A DNA stretch of 9,801 nucleotides from Candidatus Sabulitectum sp. (GTDB taxonomy: Bacteria > Fermentibacterota > Fermentibacteria > Fermentibacterales > Fermentibacteraceae), in NCBI GenBank assembly GCA_023145935.1, contig JAGLDB010000061.1, positions 1 to 9,801 on the forward strand, written 5' to 3'. The stretch's first letter is position 1. The number at the start of each line of letters is the position of its first letter. Shown here one piece after another: positions 1-6,445 of this stretch. Made by a program: the position numbers and the translations under genes. Under the pieces are notes generated by a model, which saw only the letters and a program-made list of their open reading frames with translations, was not told where the DNA came from and ran no database searches.

Positions 1-966
1 ACTATCCCATTCTATACCCACGGCATTACCATGGCACCAATGGCAGGTGTAACCGATTCCGCATTCAGAAGAATATGTATCAAACTCGGTGCAACCTGCC
101 TTGTGACTGAAATGATCACTGCTGCAGGTTTGTCCAGGAAAAGTGTAAAAACAAAAAAGATGCTCAGATATCATCCAGACGAGCAACCAATAGGTGTACA
201 GCTTTTTGGAGCAAAACCCGATGATTTTGCCAGAGCATCAGATCTTGTATCCACCCTTGGTTTCAAATTCATAGATATCAACGCAGGGTGCCCTGTGAAA
301 AGGGTTCTCCGGAGCGGAAGCGGCAGTTCTCTTCTTGGTGACATCTCGAGACTGCTTGAAATAGTAAGGGTAACGAAAGAGAACACAAACCTTCCAGTTA
401 CTGTAAAGATCAGACTGGGACTTACCCGCGAGAACCCGGTTCCAGACAATATCGGAGAACTGGTTGCTGATGCAGGCGCCTGTGCTCTCGCCGTTCATGG
501 CCGTTTTAGACCTGACTTCTTCTCCGGCGAAGTAAACAAAGACGGCATCAGACGCATAGCCGCTCTCTCTCCTGTCCCTGTGATCGCCAACGGAGATTCC
601 ACATCAGTTAAGGCTGCACTAAGTCTCAGAGACGAGACAAATTCAACAGGATTACTGATCGGCCGGGGAGCCTGGGGGAACCCGTGGATATTCAGAGGCA
701 TAGCTGGTGGCAACCCGCACCCGAAGCCAGGGGAACTTCACAGTGTGATCATGGAACAGCTTCAAATGATGATGGAGTACATTCCATCACCACAGGTCTT
801 TCATATTTTTCGCGGTCATCTTGTTCAGTACTTCAGAGGGTTCTACGGAGCTGCTGACATGCGTAGAAGAGCCGTTGGAACCGAATCTTTGAAAGAGGTG
901 GACATTGTTGCCCGGGAAGCAGATATTGCAATGCAAACAAAAATGGAGGATAATTGCGAAGAATAG
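1..966 (+). CDS. dusB: tRNA-dihydrouridine synthase, DusB/NifR3 family (5'-truncated by the window edge)
   Basis: FMN-dependent reductase that converts specific uridines of tRNA to dihydrouridine using NAD(P)H. The frame is open from base 1 and reads TIPFYTHGIT before the first ATG at 31, so the true start lies outside the window and ATG31 (in the family motif MAPMAGVTD) is internal. In the 321 visible residues, the TIM-barrel landmarks are MAPMAGVTD (11-19), GVQLFG (65-70), DINAGCP with the presumed catalytic Cys97, VTVKIRLG with Lys136, the flavin-binding HGR at 166-168, VIANGD (194-199) and IGRGAWGNPWIF (220-231). Only the extreme N terminus is missing. The helical C-terminal domain is present and ends in an acidic NCEE. 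The assignment to DusB rather than DusA/DusC rests on the GAT.LVTEM and GRGAWGNPWIF patterns and is less certain than the Dus call. Its 3' end overlaps the next gene by 13 bases, which suggests coupled translation. Confidence 0.95.
   Translation, partial: TIPFYTHGITMAPMAGVTDSAFRRICIKLGATCLVTEMITAAGLSRKSVKTKKMLRYHPDEQPIGVQLFGAKPDDFARASDLVSTLGFKFIDINAGCPVKRVLRSGSGSSLLGDISRLLEIVRVTKENTNLPVTVKIRLGLTRENPVPDNIGELVADAGACALAVHGRFRPDFFSGEVNKDGIRRIAALSPVPVIANGDSTSVKAALSLRDETNSTGLLIGRGAWGNPWIFRGIAGGNPHPKPGELHSVIMEQLQMMMEYIPSPQVFHIFRGHLVQYFRGFYGAADMRRRAVGTESLKEVDIVAREADIAMQTKMEDNCEE
945..950 (+). promoter_or_regulatory. Shine-Dalgarno GGAGGA deciding a TTG start
   Basis: GGAGGA lies inside the last codons of the dus gene, three bases upstream of TTG 954. 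No ATG or GTG in that frame gives an N terminus with a complete lipoprotein signal, so this site supports TTG as initiator and coupling of the two genes. Confidence 0.65.
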
Positions 967-1700
967 CATTCACTTCAGCGCTGCTTGCAACACTTCTACT
1001 GGGTTGTACCAACACAAGAGTTGTTCAATCGCGATACATAATTCAGACTGAAGCTGCAGCCACCAACTGCAGCTACACCTGGCAGCCTGGAGACTACTGG
1101 GAATTTCTTGCCTGGGCACTGCTTGATGATGTATCAAGTGCATCAGTTCTCGCAATAACTGCCGGTTATACGCCGGAAACACTGCCTTCACCTGGTATAG
1201 AGATATCTATCCCTATACCCAGCGAGTACGAGGAAGCGGCTGCGGATCGGATGGAAGCCGCAAGACTGGTTGGAAGAGCTACAGACATAAGAAAATCAGA
1301 TCGCAGCAGATGTATGGAGTATCTCCGAGATGCCAGAAACATCGATCCATACTGGTCTGTACCGGTTACCAACATCACAGTTCTGCTTCTTGAAGAAGAC
1401 AGAACGGATCAGGCGCTGGAGCTTCTGGAACCTATGTGTTACAAAAACACTCCTGCTCTTATCCTTGCAGGAATTGCCTGGCGTCAGGGGGATACTGATG
1501 GAGCTCTCAGGCACCTTTCTGAAGCATTGATCACAACAGCACCAAAGCCTGAAGTTCTTGCAGCGGCCGGCATTGTCTGGTCTGTTACCGGCAACAGAGA
1601 AATGGCTGGTAATGTAATCAGAAGACTTCTTGAGGATCCGGAAGCATCCTCTGAACTAAGAGTTCTTGCACTGCGCTACGCTCTTATGCTGGGGGAATAG
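954..1700 (+). CDS. Predicted outer-membrane lipoprotein with LysM-like segment and TPR-like repeats
   Basis: A 248-aa secreted lipoprotein of unknown role. The N terminus is a type II signal peptide: MRR, a hydrophobic stretch (residues 4-16) and lipobox LLGC with lipidated Cys18. The residue after Cys is Thr, not Asp, so outer-membrane sorting is expected if the cell has two membranes. Residues about 45-88 resemble a degenerate LysM module: GD at 46-47, a W/F-rich helix, a central ...ITAGYTPETL turn, then a P.PG-like step into the strand ISIPIP. This is pattern reading and is uncertain. Residues about 92-248 are alpha-helical with TPR-like spacing, for example DQALELLEP (152-160), DGALRHLSEAL (182-192) and the paired A..G..W helices. 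The TTG start is chosen because it follows GGAGGA and gives a complete signal peptide. The family as a whole is not recognised. A cell-envelope scaffold or peptidoglycan-binding role is inference. Confidence 0.8.
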   Translation: MRRIAFTSALLATLLLGCTNTRVVQSRYIIQTEAAATNCSYTWQPGDYWEFLAWALLDDVSSASVLAITAGYTPETLPSPGIEISIPIPSEYEEAAADRMEAARLVGRATDIRKSDRSRCMEYLRDARNIDPYWSVPVTNITVLLLEEDRTDQALELLEPMCYKNTPALILAGIAWRQGDTDGALRHLSEALITTAPKPEVLAAAGIVWSVTGNREMAGNVIRRLLEDPEASSELRVLALRYALMLGE

Positions 1701-1721
1701 GAACAATCAATTCCTAATTCC
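1694..1721. terminator. Possible weak bidirectional hairpin between convergent genes
   Basis: GGAATAGGAA (1694-1703) can pair with TTCCTAATTCC (1711-1721) to give a 10-bp stem with one bulged A (1717) and a 7-base loop. It contains the stop codons of both converging genes, which are only 13 bases apart. Neither strand shows a T-run after the stem, so this is not a canonical intrinsic terminator. Confidence 0.3.
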
Positions 1722-2502
1722 TGAAAACATCTGCACGCAGTATGCCAAACTTATCAATACAAACTCGTTCAGTAAGCAGAATGGTAAGCACAACACTGGT
1801 TACAGTACTTACTACAATTGCTATCATGATCAGTATCTGATATTTAATTGCCACCTCAGGGCTTGCACCGCCCAGTATCACACCTGTCATCATGCCGGGA
1901 AGAGTTACTATTCCCATGGTTGCCATGGATGCAAGAGTAGGCCGCAGAGCAAGCTGAACGCTTTCCTGAAGATATGGAAGCAGAGCTTCCCGGCGGGATG
2001 CTCCAAGTGACAGCACATATAGATAGTGGTTTGAGTCGGTTTGCAGCTTACTGTAAAAAGTGCTGATACCGACTATGTTCCCTCTAAGTGAATTTCCAAG
2101 CAGCATCCCTCCAAGCACAATGAGATATCTGGCGTCAAAAATATTATCCAGAGGAATCACGAAAGTATTGAGATAGAACACAACCGAGAGAGTGGCAAGA
2201 GAGAAAGAGAGAAATACAGGCAGAAATATTCTGCTGATCTTAACAGATGAACTTTTTACCGAGGCAAAAACAGCTACCACTATCATTACTGTGAGCCAGC
2301 TGATATTGACGAATGGATTGTTCCAGACAAACAGGTATTTCAGAAAGACACCTATCAAAGCAAGCTGAACAGACATTCGGACAATTGAAACGAAAAGTGG
2401 TTTAACCAGTTTGAGGCGAAATCTGATACTGATAGCAACAGGAATAACCAGCAGAATAAATGCAACTGCAAGAGAGAGTATGGGAATATCTAATGTCTCC
2501 AT
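1714..2502 (-). CDS. fetB: ABC transporter permease, FetB (UPF0014) family
   Basis: Integral membrane partner of the adjacent ATPase. In E. coli the FetAB pair exports iron and protects against peroxide. The 262 residues match the usual FetB length of about 260. Hydrophobic segments are visible at roughly residues 8-26, 40-58, 66-84, 92-113, 121-140, 190-210 and 218-245. Family hallmarks are the RMSVQLALIGVFLKYLF helix, the LGGMLLGNS turn, the cytosolic coupling loop LSLGASRREALLP, and TLPGMMTGVILGGASPEVAIKYQ, which is nearly diagnostic. The start ATG overlaps the end of fetA by 13 bases. Its ribosome-binding sequence GAGGAG lies in the fetA codons for Glu-Glu, so translation is coupled. It is the last gene of the run and faces the convergent lipoprotein gene. 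The substrate is inferred from the family, not shown by the sequence. Confidence 0.9.
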   Translation of the reverse strand: METLDIPILSLAVAFILLVIPVAISIRFRLKLVKPLFVSIVRMSVQLALIGVFLKYLFVWNNPFVNISWLTVMIVVAVFASVKSSSVKISRIFLPVFLSFSLATLSVVFYLNTFVIPLDNIFDARYLIVLGGMLLGNSLRGNIVGISTFYSKLQTDSNHYLYVLSLGASRREALLPYLQESVQLALRPTLASMATMGIVTLPGMMTGVILGGASPEVAIKYQILIMIAIVVSTVTSVVLTILLTERVCIDKFGILRADVFRN

Positions 2503-3140
2503 TTTTTCTCCTCAAAATCGAAAACCCGCACTACAGAATTATCAAGCCATACAGGGTCGTGAGAAACGATAATGCATGTACTGTCTTCCCTGCCAAGAAA
2601 ATAGTCTGCCACTTTCTTCTTCAGGTGTTTATCCAGTGAAGATGTAACCTCGTCAAGAAAGAACACATCACGATTCAACAGTATTGCAGTGACAATCGCC
2701 ATCCGTTGCCGTTCGCCCCCGGACAGTTCCTTTACATTTTTTTGAAGCAGGTCAATGTCCAGATGAAAAAACTCCATCAGTTCGTTCACCTTCAAAACAG
2801 AATGTGCATTTGCCTTTAGACCTGATAGGAAATCAAGCAACCCTTGAACAATTCCAGCTCCAAGACTCACATCCTGATCTATGTAGGCAATTTTCTTTCG
2901 AACAGACCATACGGTTTTTTCGTCAACTGGAACACCATCAAAGAGAACCTCTCCCCTGTCAGGTCTGGTAAATCCGAGTACCAGAGAAAGCAATGAGCTC
3001 TTTCCAGAACCGGATTTTCCCGAAATGACAACCTTATCACCCTTATTGATCTTCAGAGAAAGGTTCTGGATCACTCTTTTACCGTCAAATGCCAGATGTA
3101 TATTTTTGAACTCAATCAATTTGTTCGACGCTTTCATCAT
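2490..3140 (-). CDS. fetA: ABC transporter ATP-binding protein, FetA-like
   Basis: Nucleotide-binding subunit that powers FetB. The 216 residues form one complete ABC domain: Walker A GKSGSGKSS, Q-loop IDQDVSLG, signature LSGGERQR, Walker B DVFFLDEVTSSLD with the catalytic Glu, and H-loop SHDP. The first codons are tandem ATGs (3138-3140 and 3135-3137) and either could initiate. A GGGA upstream suits both. It begins 15 bases after the HAD gene stops and overlaps fetB by 13 bases. The assignment to FetA rather than another small export ATPase depends mainly on the unmistakable FetB partner. Its position at the end of a run containing a ferredoxin and a putative metallochaperone GTPase fits an iron-handling role. 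Confidence 0.88.
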   Translation of the reverse strand: MMKASNKLIEFKNIHLAFDGKRVIQNLSLKINKGDKVVISGKSGSGKSSLLSLVLGFTRPDRGEVLFDGVPVDEKTVWSVRKKIAYIDQDVSLGAGIVQGLLDFLSGLKANAHSVLKVNELMEFFHLDIDLLQKNVKELSGGERQRMAIVTAILLNRDVFFLDEVTSSLDKHLKKKVADYFLGREDSTCIIVSHDPVWLDNSVVRVFDFEEKKWRH

Positions 3141-3155
3141 TTGTTCCCGACTGAA

Positions 3156-4016
3156 TCATGCCTCTTTAGTTTTTAACGATTTTTCAAAATCGCTTTGAAT
3201 AAACTCTGCAACGCTGTCTTCATTGTTGCTGCCGATAACCATTGTAGCACACTGCTTCAGTTCATCAATCGCATTTGAGACCGCGATAGATCTGTCTGCC
3301 ATTTTGAACATACCTGTATCGTTTGCGTTATCACCGAAGACCACCACCTCACTGCCATAGAGACCAGTGATCTGTTGCAGCTCTTTTATGGCATTGTCCT
3401 TTGTAGCCTTCTTGTCATGAGCTGTAAGCCAGAAGAAACCGGGGGAATAGTGGTCTTCAAGACAATGGATCTCAAGAGATCTTTTGTACCGTTCTCTTAA
3501 TTCACATTCCAGGTCTGTAAGCACTTCCAGTTTACCAATCACATTAAGACAGATCACCTGATCTCTGAATGAACTACTGATCCTCTCTACGAATCGAAGT
3601 CTTTTATCATTGTGAATCTTGCGATCGTTCAGGTACCATTTGACGCCCTCATTTGAAATCCTGCTGTAATAAAGACGATCCTCAACACCGGTGTATGTGG
3701 AAACAAAAGGAGAGCATCCATGTTCTTCTATCACACTGCAGATATCTTCCACCAGTGGTAGATCAATGCTGTTGACAAACAGATGCTGCCCCGATTGAAG
3801 GTCTGAAATAATCGCACCGTTGAATTCAATAACAGGCAATTCAAGCTTTAGCCCCTTGAATATGTGCTGTATAGAAGCTACGCTTCTTGCGCTTGCTGTG
3901 GTAAACAGAATCCCCTTCTCCAGCAAGTCCTGCAGAATACTGAAGGAAGCCGGAGAAAGGGTACCTTCATTCGTAAGAAGCGTTCCATCCAGGTCAGTGA
4001 TGTACAGCGGATTCAT
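3156..4016 (-). CDS. HAD-superfamily phosphatase, Cof/YidA type (subclass IIB)
   Basis: Probable cytosolic phosphatase of small phosphorylated metabolites such as sugar phosphates or cofactor precursors, using a phospho-aspartate intermediate and Mg2+. All four HAD motifs are seen in the 286 residues: motif I ITDLDGTLL with nucleophile Asp8 and Asp10, motif II TTASAR with Thr40, motif III Lys in KKATKDNAI (around 202-206), and motif IV FGDNANDTGMF with Asp229 and Asp233. The C2B cap lies between motifs II and III (about 75-195). NGAIISD and the C-terminal IAVSNAIDELK stretch are typical of Cof-like proteins. Length is normal. The start overlaps the stop of the upstream 85-aa gene as ATGA, so it is translated together with that gene. 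Substrates in this family are promiscuous and cannot be read from sequence. A link to the neighbouring cofactor or metal genes is only contextual. Confidence 0.9.
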   Translation of the reverse strand: MNPLYITDLDGTLLTNEGTLSPASFSILQDLLEKGILFTTASARSVASIQHIFKGLKLELPVIEFNGAIISDLQSGQHLFVNSIDLPLVEDICSVIEEHGCSPFVSTYTGVEDRLYYSRISNEGVKWYLNDRKIHNDKRLRFVERISSSFRDQVICLNVIGKLEVLTDLECELRERYKRSLEIHCLEDHYSPGFFWLTAHDKKATKDNAIKELQQITGLYGSEVVVFGDNANDTGMFKMADRSIAVSNAIDELKQCATMVIGSNNEDSVAEFIQSDFEKSLKTKEA

Positions 4017-4270
4017 TCCGTGAAAAAACTATCCACTGTAACCAAAGAAGACGTCCAGAATTTCCATTGACCGTACTTTTCTTCTTCAACATACAGAATG
4101 AAACTACCATTCTTCGGAGTCACCCAGTTCTGTATCTGAGATTTCGGCAGATCCGTAAACTTGCCAACCTCCGCCTTAAGTCCCTTCTCTTCCATGTGTT
4201 TCACAGCAGAATTCAGCGACTCAAGATCGTCCATTTGAAGCACCGCAATAAGTACCGGGTTATCGTTCAT
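4013..4270 (-). CDS. Small conserved-looking protein of unknown function (85 aa)
   Basis: An 85-aa soluble protein beginning MNDNPVLIAVLQMDD. The ATG at 4270 is preferred over an in-frame ATG at 4339. The longer form would run 55 bases into the ferredoxin gene, and its extra 23 residues look like a frame shadow of it. From 4270 the gap to ferredoxin is 14 bases. The chain reads as an alternating strand/helix fold: strand VLIAVL, helix LESLNSAVKHMEEKG, strand LKAEVGKF, helix DLPKSQIQNW, strand SFILYV, then KYGQWKFWTSS. This loosely resembles the small alpha/beta DUF2007-like putative signalling proteins, but I do not claim membership. It has no cysteines, signal peptide or membrane segment. 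The stop overlaps the HAD start by four bases, so the two are probably co-expressed. Coding is supported by the tight operon fit and amino-acid composition. Confidence 0.7.
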   Translation of the reverse strand: MNDNPVLIAVLQMDDLESLNSAVKHMEEKGLKAEVGKFTDLPKSQIQNWVTPKNGSFILYVEEEKYGQWKFWTSSLVTVDSFFTE

Positions 4271-4284
4271 TTCAGATCTTTCTG

Positions 4285-4470
4285 CTATTCGTGTGAAATG
4301 GCTGCAACAGGGCATCCCTCTTCTGCCTGAAGAGCACATGCCTCGAATTCAGATGGAACCGGATTGCTTTTAACCTGTGATTTGTCATCCACAAGTCCGA
4401 AAACATCAGGGCAGGTACCTTCACAGGCTCCACAGCCCACACACATATCCTGGTCTACATTGAATTTCAT
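4285..4470 (-). CDS. Single-cluster [4Fe-4S] ferredoxin
   Basis: A 61-aa low-potential electron carrier in the cytosol. The cluster motif is C10-x2-C13-x2-C16 with the remote ligand Cys53 followed by Pro54. Two further cysteines, Cys20 and Cys45, are placed like the disulfide pair of monocluster ferredoxins such as Desulfovibrio ferredoxin II and Thermotoga ferredoxin. The second half has no CxxCxxC, so there is one cluster, not two. The chain is acidic, as usual. The start ATG follows AGGAGG, which overlaps the stop codon of the upstream zinc-ribbon gene. It sits in the middle of the nine-gene minus-strand run, between the ABC/GTPase module and the HAD/FetAB genes. It could supply electrons for metal or cluster chemistry done by that module (inference), or be a general ferredoxin. 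Confidence 0.93.
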   Translation of the reverse strand: MKFNVDQDMCVGCGACEGTCPDVFGLVDDKSQVKSNPVPSEFEACALQAEEGCPVAAISHE

Positions 4471-4473
4471 GAT

Positions 4474-4479
4474 CCTCCT
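4474..4479 (-). promoter_or_regulatory. Shine-Dalgarno AGGAGG overlapping the upstream stop
   Basis: The minus strand reads TAGGAGGATCATG. The TAG stop of the zinc-ribbon gene (4478-4480) shares two bases with AGGAGG, which precedes the ferredoxin ATG by three bases. This is a clear case of termination-reinitiation coupling, and the full consensus suggests the ferredoxin is well translated. Confidence 0.65.
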
Positions 4480-4720
4480 AGTAATTGATACCGGCTGGTT
4501 TTACATTCTCCGGGTCAAAAGCATGGCATGGCACAACTCCATACACCATATCACATTTCGGGCATTTGTCTTCAAAAGTGATCATCTCGAATGTCTCACT
4601 GCACTGAACACATTTGATGTCCAGAGGCATTGGCATTGGTTGTGTTGCAAATCCCATCTGCCTTACCTTGTCAACCACCTGTCTGTCACTTTCAAAACTT
4701 CCTGCACATCCATCATGCAT
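4478..4720 (-). CDS. Zinc-ribbon mini-protein of unknown function (80 aa)
   Basis: An 80-aa soluble protein. Residues 37-56 form a four-cysteine rubredoxin-like or zinc-ribbon knuckle, C37-x2-C40 and C53-x2-C56 (KCVQC ... KCPKC), able to bind Zn or one Fe. Additional cysteines stand at Cys5 near the N terminus (MHDGCAG) and Cys65, next to His66 in VPCHAF. They could be a second metal or redox site. The N-terminal half (about 8-25) is a charged helix with FESDRQVVDKVRQMGF. A strong AAGGAG lies six bases before the ATG. The gene starts 16 bases after the ABC ATPase stop and ends inside the ferredoxin ribosome-binding site. I do not recognise the family. Its place between the ATPase and the ferredoxin suggests a scaffold or metal-binding accessory of the soluble ABC/GTPase module, which is inference. 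Confidence 0.82.
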   Translation of the reverse strand: MHDGCAGSFESDRQVVDKVRQMGFATQPMPMPLDIKCVQCSETFEMITFEDKCPKCDMVYGVVPCHAFDPENVKPAGINY

Positions 4721-4736
4721 GATTCTCTCCTTATTG

Positions 4737-5750
4737 TTATAAAGTGTTTTCTATTTTTGTAATGATATCGCCCTGTCGCAATTTGGTTCTGTAAGCAAGA
4801 AAGATTCTGTCCATATCCTCAAGAGTTGAAAGAATTTTTCTCTCTTCGTCGGTAGTCTCAATCACCTTATGAATACCACCATTTTTGATAACAATTCTTC
4901 TGTCCCCCATCAATGCAAGAACCGGATCATGTGTTGCCATGAGAACGATCTTGTCTTCTGAAATAAGAAGACCAAGTGCTTTCTTTCTGTCAATACCTGC
5001 ATTCTCGATTTCATCAATTAGAATAATGGGAGACTTACTGAGAATCGCCGTGTCCGCAATCATTAATGCACGGCTCTGTCCCCCGCTCAAGCTGGTTATT
5101 GGCGTTTCAGGAGTGAATGGTTCACCGGCCAGACTGTTTGCTTTGTTTATTATTCTCTCGATAACCTGATCTCTATTCTCAACCATCCGGCTCTCTGCGT
5201 GCAGTTCAACAAATTCGTAAACAGAAAGATCCATCACAAAATTCATGTTCTGGCTCAGTTGGGCTACAAGTTTGTCTGCTGACGAAAAACGCCATTTCTT
5301 GTCAGGAACCTGGTCGTTTACAAGTACGGCACGACCGGTGGGAGTGTCGCCCTGGGCAACCCATTCGATATCTCCCAGCAATCTGCTCTTGCCGGAGCCG
5401 GTTGGCCCCACAATACAGATGATCTCTCCCTGCCTGATAACAAGATCATCAAATTTCTCAGGGTTTCCTGATTTATCGTGCCCGGGAAGTATGGTTACTG
5501 TTTTTACTACATCATCTTCTTTGCCCAGGAAAGCTATCATCTGTTTGATGAATTCACCGATCTGAAACATCAGGTTATCAACATCAATAGCCTTGTCCTC
5601 TATCTCGTCTTCATCAAATCCTGCAAAGTATTCAGCAAGAGTGAGTTCTTCTTTCTCTGTGATATCAAGTCCGTTATCGTTAAAGAACGAGGCAAGAAAA
5701 GGGAACTCTGAAATTAGTTCCGATATCTTCCTGTTGTTTATGGCGGCCAT
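4737..5750 (-). CDS. Soluble ABC ATPase with N-terminal DUF1858-like module
   Basis: A 337-aa cytosolic ATPase, about 100 residues longer than a transporter nucleotide-binding subunit. Residues 1-75 form a helical module (KISELISEFPFLASFF, then NGLDI and an LTLAEYFAGF helix) resembling DUF1858. The ABC domain spans about 84-295: Walker A GPTGSGKS (115-122) with Lys121, Q-loop region LVAQLSQNM, signature LSGGQSRAL (221-229), Walker B PIILIDEIENAG with catalytic Glu247, and H-loop ATHDP with His274. A short helical tail follows. All catalytic elements are intact, so it should hydrolyse ATP. No permease gene and no membrane segment occur in this gene group. The start overlaps the GTPase stop by one base (TAATG). 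It is homologous to transporter ATPases, but in this setting it more likely drives a soluble partner such as the adjacent binding protein or an unlinked metalloenzyme. Pairing with a distant permease cannot be excluded. Confidence 0.85.
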   Translation of the reverse strand: MAAINNRKISELISEFPFLASFFNDNGLDITEKEELTLAEYFAGFDEDEIEDKAIDVDNLMFQIGEFIKQMIAFLGKEDDVVKTVTILPGHDKSGNPEKFDDLVIRQGEIICIVGPTGSGKSRLLGDIEWVAQGDTPTGRAVLVNDQVPDKKWRFSSADKLVAQLSQNMNFVMDLSVYEFVELHAESRMVENRDQVIERIINKANSLAGEPFTPETPITSLSGGQSRALMIADTAILSKSPIILIDEIENAGIDRKKALGLLISEDKIVLMATHDPVLALMGDRRIVIKNGGIHKVIETTDEERKILSTLEDMDRIFLAYRTKLRQGDIITKIENTL

Positions 5751-6442
5751 TAGTCTTCAACTTTCATCTTGCGCACATTACCCATCTGATAACTCTCACC
5801 GATCCTTGTTTCACCAAGGCAGTATGAACAGAGAGCGGCGGGCATGGGAAAACGCAGCTCCATACCCTTCAGAGAGTCTATGTTCAATGCTTCATCGTAC
5901 AGAAGAGTGCTCAATTCAAAACTTCCCTGCCCTGTCAGCCCGTTGATATGCATTATTATTGCGGAAGGGTTAACTGTGTTTACCCGTGACGCAAACACCT
6001 CGCGCTCTGCCTGAGAAACAATATCACCTTTGGTTATAACGACGATATCAGCTGTTTTCAGCATAGGACCGATCTTTTTCGGGGTGTTGATACCGCTGAG
6101 GTTATCAATCACACACACAGCCTTTATTCCCTTGATGTAAGGTGAGCATCTGTTGCACAGCCCGGCGGATTCACTTATCAGTATATCAAACTTATTTTTT
6201 AGAGCCCAGTTGGTTATCTCCTCCACATTGCTTACAAAGTAGTGATCCGGACAGAGTGCACCGGAAAGACCTTTCTTAACTGGAATTCCGGCCTTTTTGT
6301 AAAGCACATCATCATCGGTGTAAAGGCAGTCAAACTTTGCTACTGCTACTTTCAACCCCTGCTTTTTCAGGGAGTCAATTGTCTTCAGAATAACAGATGT
6401 TTTGCCGGAAGACGGCGGGCCTGATACCGTTACCAGATTCAT
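5750..6442 (-). CDS. G3E-like (HypB/UreG/CobW-type) GTPase with cysteine pairs
   Basis: A 230-aa P-loop NTPase resembling metallochaperone GTPases that insert Ni, Co or related cofactors into enzymes. The P-loop is GPPSSGKT (8-15). The G3E-type switch region is LISESAG (88-94), with Glu91 as in the ExxG pattern of UreG and CobW. ADIVVITKGD (131-140) is the base-recognition motif, with TKGD in place of NKxD. NPSAIIMHINGLTGQG is the region that follows it in HypB-like proteins. Cysteines are unusually frequent: Cys39, Cys64, C96-x2-C99 right after the switch, Cys110, and C205-x2-C208 in the C-terminal PAALCSYCLGETRIG. These pairs are plausible metal-binding sites. There is no signal peptide. 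It starts three bases after the binding-protein gene and shares one base with the ATPase start. The ligand metal or cofactor and the client protein are unknown. Preference for GTP is assumed from the family. Confidence 0.82.
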   Translation of the reverse strand: MNLVTVSGPPSSGKTSVILKTIDSLKKQGLKVAVAKFDCLYTDDDVLYKKAGIPVKKGLSGALCPDHYFVSNVEEITNWALKNKFDILISESAGLCNRCSPYIKGIKAVCVIDNLSGINTPKKIGPMLKTADIVVITKGDIVSQAEREVFASRVNTVNPSAIIMHINGLTGQGSFELSTLLYDEALNIDSLKGMELRFPMPAALCSYCLGETRIGESYQMGNVRKMKVED

Positions 6443-6445
6443 AAT

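Noticed and set aside
1666..2010. 114-codon plus-strand open frame running from the lipoprotein gene across the fetB 3' end
   Set aside because: Most of it is antisense to the conserved FetB core, its composition (many His, Cys, Tyr, Asn) is that of a shadow frame, and it lacks a ribosome-binding site.
4271..4339. Longer start (ATG 4339) for the 85-aa gene
   Set aside because: The added 23 residues overlap the ferredoxin gene out of frame, are cysteine- and arginine-rich unlike the rest, and the ATG at 4270 fits the operon spacing.
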